Below are positions 43,107 through 52,108 of a stretch of DNA of 64,000 nt, in pieces (the stretch's first letter is position 1; each line of letters starts with the position of its first letter). The notes beneath the pieces were generated by a model. It made no database searches. It was not told the DNA's origin and saw only the letters and a list, made by a program, of their open reading frames with translations. The position numbers and the translations under genes are program-made. The stretch is from Paramagnetospirillum magneticum AMB-1 (GTDB lineage Bacteria; Pseudomonadota; Alphaproteobacteria; Rhodospirillales; Magnetospirillaceae): positions 3,217,943 through 3,281,942 of the forward strand of contig NC_007626.1 of NCBI RefSeq assembly GCF_000009985.1. Direction: 5' to 3'.

Positions 43107-45302
43107 ATGATGTTTGTGAAGATCCTGCGCAGCGGCGCCCTGGCGGCTTTCTGCACCCTGACGGCAACCGCCCAGGCCGACGAGTTCGACATCGACGAGG
43201 CCCCCGCCGTGTCGCCCGCCAAGAAGCCGGTGCCCATGAACGAGGCCGGCGTCCATGTGGGGGCGCAACGGGGGGGCTCGGCGGCCTTCAACCGTTTTGG
43301 CGGCACGCCAGAAAGCGGCGTCTTCGGCGGCGGCTGGTTCCACCTGCAGCAGCGCGACGCCGCCGAGGGCGGCGGCACCTTCTACCTCAAGGCCGATGGC
43401 GAGAACGTCGATTTCCGCTCCAACGCCCTGCCGCCCGACGCCGCCGCCGCCGTGCGAATGGGCCAGCAAGGGGTGTGGGACCTGCGCCTTCACTATGACG
43501 GCATTGTGTTTCGCCAGGCCGACAACTACCACACCCTGTTCAATGGCTCGGGGCAGTTGCTGAACGGCCTGACGCCGGCCTCCATCAACGCCACCTCGAC
43601 CAATGCCGCCGGGGTGGCCCGCGTCAACCAGTACCTGTCGGCGGTGGAGGTGGGCACGAGGCGCGACCGGGCGGGCGGCGCCTTTTCCTATACCGGGCTG
43701 GAGGAATGGAAGTTCACCACCCGGCTGGACCACGAACACAAGCACGGCACCAAGGCCAATTCGGTGATGTTCCTGTCCAACAGCAATTTCGCCTCCATCC
43801 TGGAGCCGGTGAACTACGACACCGACCGCTTCGCCCTGAATGCCGCCTACACCACCCGGCCGCTGCAGGCACAGATCAGCTACGTCTTTTCCAACTTCAC
43901 CAACAATATCGCCGAATACGTCACCCGCGATCCTTTCATCGGGGCCACCCATGCCGGCTATGACGGCACCCGCTATTCGTTGCCGCCCAGCAATTCCGAG
44001 CATCGCCTCAAGGCGCAGTTCGGGGTGAACCTCACCGACACCACCCGCATCGCCACCAATCTCAGCTACGGCCTGCAGCTTCAGAACGAAGCCTTCGCCG
44101 CGCGGCATTACGAGCAGGCCCCCCGCCTGGGCGCCAGCACCTATGACGGCATGATCCAGACGCTCTACGGCAACGTGGTCATGACGGCGCGCCCCCTGCC
44201 CGACTGGACCCTGCGCGCCGCCTATACCGCCGACGACCGCGACAACATGAGCGCGTCCTATTGGCAAAAGCCTCCCTACCGCGCCGACGGCACCGCCGTC
44301 TTCAACGGCAACACCGGCATTCACACCAACCCCGCCTATTCGTTCTTCAACCAGAAGGGCGAGGCGGAAGTGGGCTATCGCCTGACCCGCTCCACCAAGC
44401 TCACCGCCGACTACGCCTATCGCAACAGCCTGCGCAGCGATTCGGTCACCAACCGCAACGAGGAAAGCACCTATGGCGGCCGGGTCCAGTCCACCCTGGC
44501 CGAGGGGCTGACCGGCACCCTGGGCTATGCCCATTCCAACCGGCAGGCCACGGTCTTCCTGGGCAATCGCGGCTGGAACGAGATGGGGCGCACGGTCACC
44601 GCCGAGTCCGGGCTGAAGATCTTTTCCTACGCCGCCCGCGACCGCGACGAGGCCAAGGCCAATCTCAACACGGTGTTCGGCGACGGCGTGGTAGTGGGGA
44701 CCACGGCCCGCTGGATCGAGGATCGCTTTCCCGAGACCCTCTACGGCGTCACCAACAACCACATCCTGTCCCTGGGCGGCGACGCCTCGTTCCCCGCCGG
44801 GCCGGGCGTGACCGCCCACCTGTTCTACACCTACATGGAGAACTTCACCGGCATGAAGATGAATGCCAGCGCCACCGGCACGCTGTGGACGCTGCACAAC
44901 ACCGACAGCACCCACGCCCTGGGCGCCGGGCTGGAATGGAAGGTCTGCGACTCCCTGAAGATCACCCTGGACAACGTGCTGACCTACGGCAACACCAGCT
45001 TCGAGGAAGGCAGCCAGTGGCGCGGCACCGGAACAGCTTCGGCGGCCAACACCGCCACAAACCTTCCCGATTCCCGCTCGCTGCTCAATTCCCTCAAGCT
45101 TTCCGGCGAATATCAGGTCAGCGACGGCCTGTTCCTCGGCCTTTCCGGCCTTTGGGAGCGCTACAGCAGCAAGGACTACCTCTACAACCAGGCCGCAGCC
45201 TCCACCGCCAACGCCTCCACCGCCACCGTGGTGCTGCCGGGCGAAGGCAGTCCCAGCTACAACGCAGGACAGGTCATCGCCTCCGCCCGCATGCTCTGGT
45301 AG
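43107..45302 (+). CDS. mtrB: MtrB/PioB family outer-membrane beta-barrel
   Basis: A 731-residue outer-membrane protein. It has a signal peptide (ends ATAQA), an acidic N-terminal stretch, then many amphipathic strands with aromatic girdle residues, and ends with a C-terminal aromatic (SARMLW), as barrels do. GGGWFHLQQRD, LRLHYDGIVFRQADN and GAGLEWKV fit the decahaem-associated MtrB/PioB family. It would sheath the decahaem cytochrome to make a trans-membrane wire. The CxxC pair near the mature N-terminus of Shewanella MtrB is missing; only one Cys lies in the mature protein (KVCDSL). ATG 43107 follows GGGGGAC; ATG 43110 is equally possible. Confidence 0.87.
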   Translation: MMFVKILRSGALAAFCTLTATAQADEFDIDEAPAVSPAKKPVPMNEAGVHVGAQRGGSAAFNRFGGTPESGVFGGGWFHLQQRDAAEGGGTFYLKADGENVDFRSNALPPDAAAAVRMGQQGVWDLRLHYDGIVFRQADNYHTLFNGSGQLLNGLTPASINATSTNAAGVARVNQYLSAVEVGTRRDRAGGAFSYTGLEEWKFTTRLDHEHKHGTKANSVMFLSNSNFASILEPVNYDTDRFALNAAYTTRPLQAQISYVFSNFTNNIAEYVTRDPFIGATHAGYDGTRYSLPPSNSEHRLKAQFGVNLTDTTRIATNLSYGLQLQNEAFAARHYEQAPRLGASTYDGMIQTLYGNVVMTARPLPDWTLRAAYTADDRDNMSASYWQKPPYRADGTAVFNGNTGIHTNPAYSFFNQKGEAEVGYRLTRSTKLTADYAYRNSLRSDSVTNRNEESTYGGRVQSTLAEGLTGTLGYAHSNRQATVFLGNRGWNEMGRTVTAESGLKIFSYAARDRDEAKANLNTVFGDGVVVGTTARWIEDRFPETLYGVTNNHILSLGGDASFPAGPGVTAHLFYTYMENFTGMKMNASATGTLWTLHNTDSTHALGAGLEWKVCDSLKITLDNVLTYGNTSFEEGSQWRGTGTASAANTATNLPDSRSLLNSLKLSGEYQVSDGLFLGLSGLWERYSSKDYLYNQAAASTANASTATVVLPGEGSPSYNAGQVIASARMLW

Positions 45303-45320
45303 AAAGCCCCAAAGACAGAA

Positions 45321-45354
45321 CGCCCGGCAAGCCATTAAGCTGCCGGGCGTTTTT
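45321..45354 (+). terminator. Rho-independent terminator of the Mtr-like cluster
   Basis: CGCCCGGCA (45321-45329) pairs with TGCCGGGCG (45341-45349), then five T (45350-45354). Lies 18 bases after the mtrB stop. Confidence 0.88.
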
Positions 45355-45366
45355 CTGTCTCGCGAG

Positions 45367-45443
45367 TGGTAGCGGGAGAGGGACTTGAACCCCCGACCCC
45401 AGGATTATGATTCCCGTGCTCTAACCAGCTGAGCTACCCCGCC
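45367..45443 (-). tRNA. tRNA-Met (CAT), elongator type
   Basis: On the minus strand GGCGGGG begins the acceptor stem, TAGCTCAGCTGGTTAGAGC forms the D arm, the anticodon loop is ATCATAA (anticodon CAT) and TTCAAGT is the T loop. The acceptor 3' side TCCCGCT is followed by an encoded ACCA. All stems pair, with a few G-T pairs. The first pair (G-T) and D arm differ from initiator tRNA; tRNA-Ile2 with a modified C34 is the only other option. Confidence 0.9.
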
Positions 45444-45486
45444 ATCGCGTCGAGAGCGGTTCGTATAATGGTCCCGGCGATTGCTG

Positions 45487-46608
<1,122 letters not shown>

Positions 46609-46703
46609 GCCTCTCCTTGTAGGGGATGGCCGGGGCGCGTTGCAACGGGGCCGTAGTGCCTGTAGAACTGGGCGGTCATATCCTCCCTGTCTGGACTGGT
46701 CCC

Positions 46704-47306
46704 ATGGCCGCGAAAAAGAAGTCGGATTCACCGCGCAAGCTCAACCTCGGCTGTGGCCGCGACGTCCGCGAAGGCTGGATCAACCTGGATGCCATGGCGC
46801 TGCCCGGCGTGGACGTGGTCACCGATTTGTCCCAATGCGCCAAGACCCCCCTGCCCTTCGAGGACAACAGCGTGGACGAGTTCCTGCTGTCGCACCTGAT
46901 CGAGCACATTCCCGATCCCCTGCCGCTGATGCAGGAGCTGTGGCGCATCGCCAGGCCGGGGGCCAAGATGCAGATTCGCGTCCCCCACGGCGCCCATGAC
47001 GACGCCTGGACCGATCCCACCCATGTGAAGCCCTATTTCGCCCGCAGCTTCGGCTATTTCTCCCAGCCCTGGTACTGGCGGGCCGATTACGGCTATCGCG
47101 GCGACTGGCAGCCCGAGCTGGTGACCTATGCCGTCCCCCGGCGGCGCTTCGCCGGCCAGATGCCCGCCCAGATCCTCGAACAGGTCGATGCCCTGCGCAA
47201 CGTGGTGACCGAGATGACCGTCGATCTGGTGGCCGTCAAGCCCCTGCGCCAGCCCAAGAAGGAGCTGATGCAGGCGGCCAATATCAAGATTTCATTGGTG
47301 GAATAG
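46704..47306 (+). CDS. SAM-dependent methyltransferase
   Basis: A 200-residue class I methyltransferase with a basic head (MAAKKKSDSPRK), the SAM-binding motif LNLGCGRDVREGW, the acidic INLDAM and SHLIEHIPDPLPLMQELWR-like post-motif region (split: SHLIEHIPDP, LMQELWRIARPG). VPHGAHDDAWTDPTHVK suggests a metal- or phosphate-binding pocket. Related proteins occur beside glycan genes, but here nothing shows the substrate. The ATG at 46704 lacks a clear ribosome site. Confidence 0.8.
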   Translation: MAAKKKSDSPRKLNLGCGRDVREGWINLDAMALPGVDVVTDLSQCAKTPLPFEDNSVDEFLLSHLIEHIPDPLPLMQELWRIARPGAKMQIRVPHGAHDDAWTDPTHVKPYFARSFGYFSQPWYWRADYGYRGDWQPELVTYAVPRRRFAGQMPAQILEQVDALRNVVTEMTVDLVAVKPLRQPKKELMQAANIKISLVE

Positions 47307-47413
47307 ACGGGCTGCCGCCCATACCCGCTTGGGGCCGCGGGCCCCAAACCCCATTGATAAAATCAGAAGGGGGTTCGGGGCATCGCCCCGAGTGGGCTTG
47401 GGCGACAGCCCAA
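47307..47413. repeat. Cluster of dispersed repeats (family D copy 2 and family E copy 2)
   Basis: Starts right after the methyltransferase stop with GACGGGCTGCCGCCC (family D), then hairpin TTGGGGCC (47329-47336)/GGCCCCAA (47340-47347), and from about 47377 GGGGGTTCGGGGCATCGCCC with GGGCTTGGGCGACAGCCC (family E). It separates two convergent genes and may terminate both. Confidence 0.5.
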
Positions 47414-48115
47414 TCAGGTCGGCGGCACCGCCGCGTTGAGCGCCCGCAGGGTCTTGGAGCGGAATTCCCGGCGATACAGCACCGCCACCACCACGGCGGT
47501 GGCCGCCACCATGGCTCCGGCGTGGATGAACCAGGTCATCAGCGCCAGGGCGAAGTAATAGCCGCGCAGGCCCCGATTGAAGCTGTGGGCGGCCAGGGCG
47601 TTGAGCCGGGCGGCGTTCTCCGCGTAGGTGTCCTTGACCGCGGGCGCCGCATCGGCGTTCGGCGCCGCGCCCAGCAGGACGCAGCAGTAATTGAACTGCC
47701 GCAGCGACCAGGTGATCTGGAAAAAGGCGTAGACGAACACGCCGGCCAGCAGCACCACCTTGGTCTCGAAGACACCTCTTGGGGATTCGGCGACCAGGGG
47801 CAGGTCCTGGACCACCGCATAGGCCCGCTCACCCGCTCCCAGCAGGGCCACCAGACCACCGAGGATCAGGATGGAGGCCGAGGCGAAGAACGAGACGCTC
47901 CGCATCAGATTGCCCAGCAGGGCGCTGTCGGCCACCCGGACCTCCCGGTCGCACATATTGCGCATCCAGGTGTGCCGGAGCCGCGCCGTCGCCGCCAGCA
48001 GGGTATGGCCGTCGGCGGTCAGGCGGTCGGCCATGACGGTGTATCCGACCCATAGCGCCAGGAAAGCGCCAAAGGCGGCCAGATCGACAGGAGGCAGCAG
48101 GGCGAAGGGATTCAT
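47414..48115 (-). CDS. DUF599 family membrane protein
   Basis: A 233-residue protein with four membrane spans. DLAAFGAFLALWVGYTVMAD at the start, MRNMCDREVRVADSALLGNL after it, and RQFNYCCVLLGAAP and AAHSFNRGLRGYYFALAL later are the DUF599 hallmarks. The family is of unknown function. It is followed on the same strand direction by nothing coupled: iscX begins 15 bases upstream of it, so it may be read from the end of the isc operon. Confidence 0.85.
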   Translation of the reverse strand: MNPFALLPPVDLAAFGAFLALWVGYTVMADRLTADGHTLLAATARLRHTWMRNMCDREVRVADSALLGNLMRSVSFFASASILILGGLVALLGAGERAYAVVQDLPLVAESPRGVFETKVVLLAGVFVYAFFQITWSLRQFNYCCVLLGAAPNADAAPAVKDTYAENAARLNALAAHSFNRGLRGYYFALALMTWFIHAGAMVAATAVVVAVLYRREFRSKTLRALNAAVPPT

Positions 48116-48130
48116 GGGGAGAAGTCTGCG

Positions 48131-48325
48131 CTAATCCCGCTCATCGATCCAGGCCATCTGAATGGCCTCGAGAATCTTCTCGTTGGACTTGGCGGGATCA
48201 TCGGCAAAGCCGGGCAGATCGCAGACCCATCGGTGCAGGTCGGTGAAGCGCAAATTGACGTTGTCGGCGTCAGGATGCGCTTCTTCCAGGGCGATGGCGA
48301 TGTCGAGGGTGTCGGTCCACTTCAT
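48131..48325 (-). CDS. iscX: Fe-S assembly protein IscX
   Basis: A 64-residue acidic IscX: MKWTDTLDIAIALEEAHPD, LRFTDLHRWVCDLPGF and the closing EAIQMAWIDERD. It binds IscS and iron and tunes the rate of cluster building, alongside frataxin. Last gene of the isc operon, 13 bases after fdx. Confidence 0.93.
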   Translation of the reverse strand: MKWTDTLDIAIALEEAHPDADNVNLRFTDLHRWVCDLPGFADDPAKSNEKILEAIQMAWIDERD

Positions 48326-48338
48326 CGCCAGCCGCTCC

Positions 48339-48677
48339 CTACTTCTTGTCGACCATCATGTTGCGGGTGGCGGCCGGCAGGGTGACCACCAGGCCGTCCA
48401 GCTCCTTGCTCATGATGATCTGGCAGCCCAGCCGCGAGGTAGCGGTCAGGCCGAAGGCCAGATCCAGCATGTCTTCCTCGTCCTCGGTGGCGGGCGACAG
48501 CTTGTCGTACCATTCCTTGGCCACCACGATGTGGCAGGTGGAACAGGCCAGCGAGCCTTCACAGGCGCCTTCCAGCTCGATCTTGGCGCGATGGGCCACT
48601 TCCAGAACCGACAGCCCTTCGGCGGCTTCGACTTCCTGGCGGGTGCCGTCGGGGGCGATGAACGTCATCTTGGGCAT
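48339..48677 (-). CDS. fdx: ISC-type [2Fe-2S] ferredoxin
   Basis: A 112-residue adrenodoxin-type ferredoxin. Cluster ligands are visible in CEGSLACSTCH and the distant Cys in RLGCQIIM. It supplies electrons for cluster assembly on IscU. Spaced closely after hscA. Confidence 0.93.
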   Translation of the reverse strand: MPKMTFIAPDGTRQEVEAAEGLSVLEVAHRAKIELEGACEGSLACSTCHIVVAKEWYDKLSPATEDEEDMLDLAFGLTATSRLGCQIIMSKELDGLVVTLPAATRNMMVDKK

Positions 48678-48697
48678 GAACCGGAATTCCTTACGTA

Positions 48698-50590
48698 TCA
48701 GTCGCCACTCAGGGCGTCATCGAGCTTATCCACCGCCATGCCGGCCAGGGCGGCGCGGATGCCACGGTCCATCCGCCGTTCGGCGAAGGTCTTGGTGGCG
48801 GTCTCCAGCGCTTCCGACGCGGCCGTCACGGCGTCGCGGTCACCGGAGGCGATGGCGGCATCCACACCGGCGATGGCTGCATCGATAGCCTTTCGCTCGG
48901 CTTCAGACAAGAGGTCAGAATCAGCACCCAGCGCCGCCTGCACCGCCAGCACCGAGCGGCGGGCCTCGACAGCGGTCTCGGCGAACAGGCGGGATTCCAT
49001 GTCATCCTTGGCGTTGACCAGGGAATCGCGCAGCATATTGGCCATTTCGTCCTCGGTCAGGCCATAGGACGGCTTCACCGCCACCTGCTGTTCCACACCG
49101 GTCGTCGCCTCGCTGGCGCTGACGGTGAGCAGGCCGTCGGCGTCCACCGTGAAGGTGACGCGGATACGGGCGGCGCCCGCCGCCATGTTGGGAATGCCGC
49201 GCAGCACGAAGCGGGCCAGCGAGCGGTTCTGGTCGACCATCTCGCGCTCGCCCTGGAGCACGTGGATGGCCATGGCGGTCTGGCCGTCCTGATAGGTGGT
49301 GAATTCCTGGGCCATGGCCACGGGAATGGGGGTGTTGCGCGGAATGACCTTTTCCACGATGCCGCCCATAGTCTCGATGCCGAGGCTCAGCGGCGTCACG
49401 TCCAGCAACAGGGTGTCCGAGCCGATGGTCAGGGCCTCGGCCTGCAGGGCGGCGCCCACGGCCACCACCTCGTCCGGATTGATGTCGGCCAGGGGTTCGC
49501 GGCCGAACAGCTCCTTGACCTTGCGGCGTACCAGCGGCATGCGGGTCGAGCCGCCCACCAGCACCACGCCCTGGATTTCGCCCACCTCGATGCCGGCATC
49601 CTCGATCACCGAGCGGCAGATGCCCATGGTCTTGTCCACCCAGGGAGCGGCCAGGGCCTCCAACTCGTCGCGGGTCATGGCGTGCTTGGAGGGCTTGCCG
49701 TCCACCTCGATCATCCAGTCGCCATTGGCGCGGCCCGACAGGCATTCCTTGGCGACGCGGGCGGCGGCCAGGGCCTGCTTGGCCTCGCCCGCCGTGATGG
49801 TCTCGGCGCCGTGCTCCTTGGTGCGCTCGGCCAGGAAGCGCTCGGCGATGGCATGGTCGATGTCGTCGCCGCCCAGGGCGGCGTCGCCGCCGGTGGACTT
49901 GACCTGGAACACGCCCTTTTCCATGCGCAGGATCGAGATGTCGAAGGTTCCGCCACCCAGATCGTAAACGGCGTAAAGCCCCTCGGCGGCATTGTCCAGG
50001 CCATAGGCCAGGGCGGCCGCCGTGGGCTCGTTGACCAGGCGCAGCACCTCCAGCCCGGCCAGGCGGGCGGCGTCCTTGGTTGCCGTGCGGGCGGCGTCGT
50101 CGAAATAGGCGGGGACGGTGACCACGGCGCGGTCGACGCTCTTGCCCTGGGCTTCCTCGGCGCGGGCCTTGACGGCACGCAGGATGTCGGCGGAGACCTC
50201 CACCGGGGTCAGGGTGCGGCCGGCGACCTTGAGGCGCACCATGCCGCCGTCGGCGGCCACGTCCAGGGTATAAGGCAGCGTGCCGGCCAGGGTCTTGAGG
50301 TCCTCGGTGCCGCGGCCCATCAGGCGCTTGACCGAGCTGACCACGTGATCGGGGGCTTCCAGGATCATCCGCCGGGCGTCGGAACCCACGGTGACCTCGC
50401 CGTCGTCGGCGTAATAGACCACGGAGGGGATCAGCCCCTTGCCCTCGGCATCGCGCAGCACCTCGGTCTCGCCGTCCCGGGCCAGCGCCACCACGGAATT
50501 GGTGGTACCCAGGTCAATGCCGACCGCCAGGCCGCGTTCGGATTCGTGAGGTGCCGGGCTCTCGCCGGGTTCATGGAGCTGCAGCAGCAT
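48698..50590 (-). CDS. hscA: Fe-S specific Hsp70 chaperone HscA
   Basis: A 630-residue Hsp70. The nucleotide-binding domain begins AVGIDLGTTNSVVAL and has VYDLGGGTFDISIL and VVLVGGSTRMPLVRRKV; the substrate-binding domain starts after DVTPLSLGIETMGG. HscA binds the LPPVK motif of IscU, present here as LPPVK in the iscU product, and drives cluster transfer with HscB. Eighteen bases separate it from hscB. Confidence 0.95.
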   Translation of the reverse strand: MLLQLHEPGESPAPHESERGLAVGIDLGTTNSVVALARDGETEVLRDAEGKGLIPSVVYYADDGEVTVGSDARRMILEAPDHVVSSVKRLMGRGTEDLKTLAGTLPYTLDVAADGGMVRLKVAGRTLTPVEVSADILRAVKARAEEAQGKSVDRAVVTVPAYFDDAARTATKDAARLAGLEVLRLVNEPTAAALAYGLDNAAEGLYAVYDLGGGTFDISILRMEKGVFQVKSTGGDAALGGDDIDHAIAERFLAERTKEHGAETITAGEAKQALAAARVAKECLSGRANGDWMIEVDGKPSKHAMTRDELEALAAPWVDKTMGICRSVIEDAGIEVGEIQGVVLVGGSTRMPLVRRKVKELFGREPLADINPDEVVAVGAALQAEALTIGSDTLLLDVTPLSLGIETMGGIVEKVIPRNTPIPVAMAQEFTTYQDGQTAMAIHVLQGEREMVDQNRSLARFVLRGIPNMAAGAARIRVTFTVDADGLLTVSASEATTGVEQQVAVKPSYGLTEDEMANMLRDSLVNAKDDMESRLFAETAVEARRSVLAVQAALGADSDLLSEAERKAIDAAIAGVDAAIASGDRDAVTAASEALETATKTFAERRMDRGIRAALAGMAVDKLDDALSGD

Positions 50591-50608
50591 GCTTAGGGCA
50601 ACCTTGTC

Positions 50609-51235
50609 TTAAGAGGGCAGTCTGAGGGCACGGGTCTTCTTGGCGCGGGCCTCTTCGGCCAGCTTGGCGAGATATTTGAGGCGGATGGTCAGGTGACCCG
50701 CCTCTTCCAGATCGGCGGCGTTGATGGCGGCCGAGATGTGGCACTGGCAGGCGATGACCTCGGATTCCGCCGCCATGGCCAGCTTGGCGATCTCCTCCGG
50801 CGTGGAGGCCTCGGCCAGGGCTTCGCGCTTTTCCATCTGCTCCATCAGCAACTCGCGGTCGTTGATGGTGCCGCAGGCGGTAAGGTCCACCGGATGGCCC
50901 AGGTGGTTCAGAAGATAGGCGGCGCGCTTCAGGGGATCCTTCAGCGTCTCGTAGGCCTCGTTCAGTGACGTGGCCTGGGATTGCGACAGCGCCTTCTCCT
51001 TGGGGGACTTGGAGGCGAAGCGGTCGGGATGCAGACGTTTCTGGAAGCCGAAATACTGGTGCTGCAGGGCGTCCAGGTCCAGGTCGAAGGACGGCGGGAT
51101 GCCAAGGCGCGAGAAGTGGTCGATATTGCCCGGCCCCTGCACGGCGCCACACACCGAACAGAACAGGGCACGCGTCGCCACCGGCCCCTTGCAGGACCAA
51201 CAGGAAACGATCTGGGCGGCGGCGGGGGCGTTCAT
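50609..51235 (-). CDS. hscB: HscB co-chaperone with N-terminal zinc-finger
   Basis: A 208-residue J-domain protein with HPD in RLHPDRF, the C-terminal HSCB three-helix domain (EEIAKLAMAAESEVIACQCH) and an extra head with two CxxC pairs (CWSCKG and CSVCGA), a likely zinc or cluster site absent from E. coli HscB but found in eukaryotic HSC20. ATG 51235 follows GGAGAGG; a GTG at 51259 is less likely. It stimulates HscA and delivers IscU. Confidence 0.92.
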   Translation of the reverse strand: MNAPAAAQIVSCWSCKGPVATRALFCSVCGAVQGPGNIDHFSRLGIPPSFDLDLDALQHQYFGFQKRLHPDRFASKSPKEKALSQSQATSLNEAYETLKDPLKRAAYLLNHLGHPVDLTACGTINDRELLMEQMEKREALAEASTPEEIAKLAMAAESEVIACQCHISAAINAADLEEAGHLTIRLKYLAKLAEEARAKKTRALRLPS

Positions 51236-51275
51236 CGTCCTCTCCGGTTCCTTCTTCACTTTAACGGGGCGGGGC

Positions 51276-51611
51276 TCAGACGTGGAAGGATTCGCCGCAG
51301 CCGCACCGGCCCTTTTCGTTGGGGTTCTTGAAGACGAAGCCCGACTGCATCTTGTCCTCGACGAAGTCCATCTCGGTTCCCAGGATGAACATGGTCGCCT
51401 TGGGATCGATCAGGACGGTGACGCCCTTGTCTTCGAGGATCTCGTCGAACTGAGTCTTCTCGTCGGCGTATTCCAGGGTGTAGGACATGCCCGAGCAGCC
51501 CTTGGAGCGCACGCCGATGCGGATGCCCACGCTGGGCTTGCCGCGTTTTTCCAGCAGGACCTTGACCCGCTCGGCGGCGGCGTCGGTGATGGTCATGGGA
51601 GCAGGTGCCAT
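51276..51611 (-). CDS. iscA: A-type Fe-S carrier IscA
   Basis: A 111-residue HesB/IscA protein with the three conserved Cys in RSKGCSGMSY and GRCGCGESF. It carries iron or [4Fe-4S] clusters to targets. Placed between iscU and hscB, as in classic isc operons. Confidence 0.94.
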   Translation of the reverse strand: MAPAPMTITDAAAERVKVLLEKRGKPSVGIRIGVRSKGCSGMSYTLEYADEKTQFDEILEDKGVTVLIDPKATMFILGTEMDFVEDKMQSGFVFKNPNEKGRCGCGESFHV

Positions 51612-51647
51612 GGTCTTCCCCTCTTCTCGTCAAACCGTCCGGAGCCG

Positions 51648-52028
51648 TCAGCCCGACTTCTTCTTGTAGTCGGCGATGGCGGCCTTGATAGCATCCTCGG
51701 CCAACACCGAACAATGGATCTTGACCGGCGGCAGGGCCAGTTCATGGGCGATGTCGGTGTTCTTGATGCTGGCCGCTTCGTCCAGGGTCTTGCCCTTCAC
51801 CCACTCGGTCACCAAGGAGCTGGAGGCGATCGCCGAGCCGCAACCGAAGGTCTTGAACTTGGCGTCCTCGATGATGCCTTCGGCGCTGACCTTGATCTGC
51901 AGCTTCATCACGTCGCCGCAGGCGGGCGCGCCCACCAGACCGGTGCCGACCGCGGAATCGTCCTTGTCCAGGGCACCCACGTTGCGGGGATGCTCGTAGT
52001 GGTCGATAACCTTGTCGCTGTAAGCCAT
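51648..52028 (-). CDS. iscU: Fe-S scaffold protein IscU
   Basis: A 126-residue scaffold: YSDKVIDHYEHPRNVG start, cluster Cys in GAPACGDVMK, TFGCGSAIASSS and KIHCSVLAED, and LPPVK for HscA. Start ATG 52028 is supported by GGAGG; a TTG four codons upstream also gives an open frame but is unneeded. Confidence 0.95.
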   Translation of the reverse strand: MAYSDKVIDHYEHPRNVGALDKDDSAVGTGLVGAPACGDVMKLQIKVSAEGIIEDAKFKTFGCGSAIASSSLVTEWVKGKTLDEAASIKNTDIAHELALPPVKIHCSVLAEDAIKAAIADYKKKSG

Positions 52029-52108
52029 AACGTCCTCCAAAAGTCCGGCCGAGCCTTAGCTCGGAATCATTCTAAGGCATTTCGGTACCGAAATGCCCAT
52101 CCTTTTCC

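Noticed and set aside
45367..45443. Initiator tRNA-fMet
   Set aside because: The acceptor and D-arm sequence (GGCGGGG, GCTCAGCTGGTTAGAGC) differ from the initiator form; elongator Met fits better.
47354..48055. 233-codon plus-strand frame opposite the DUF599 gene
   Set aside because: The minus-strand protein has four clear membrane spans and family motifs; the plus frame is Gly/Gln/Arg-rich shadow.
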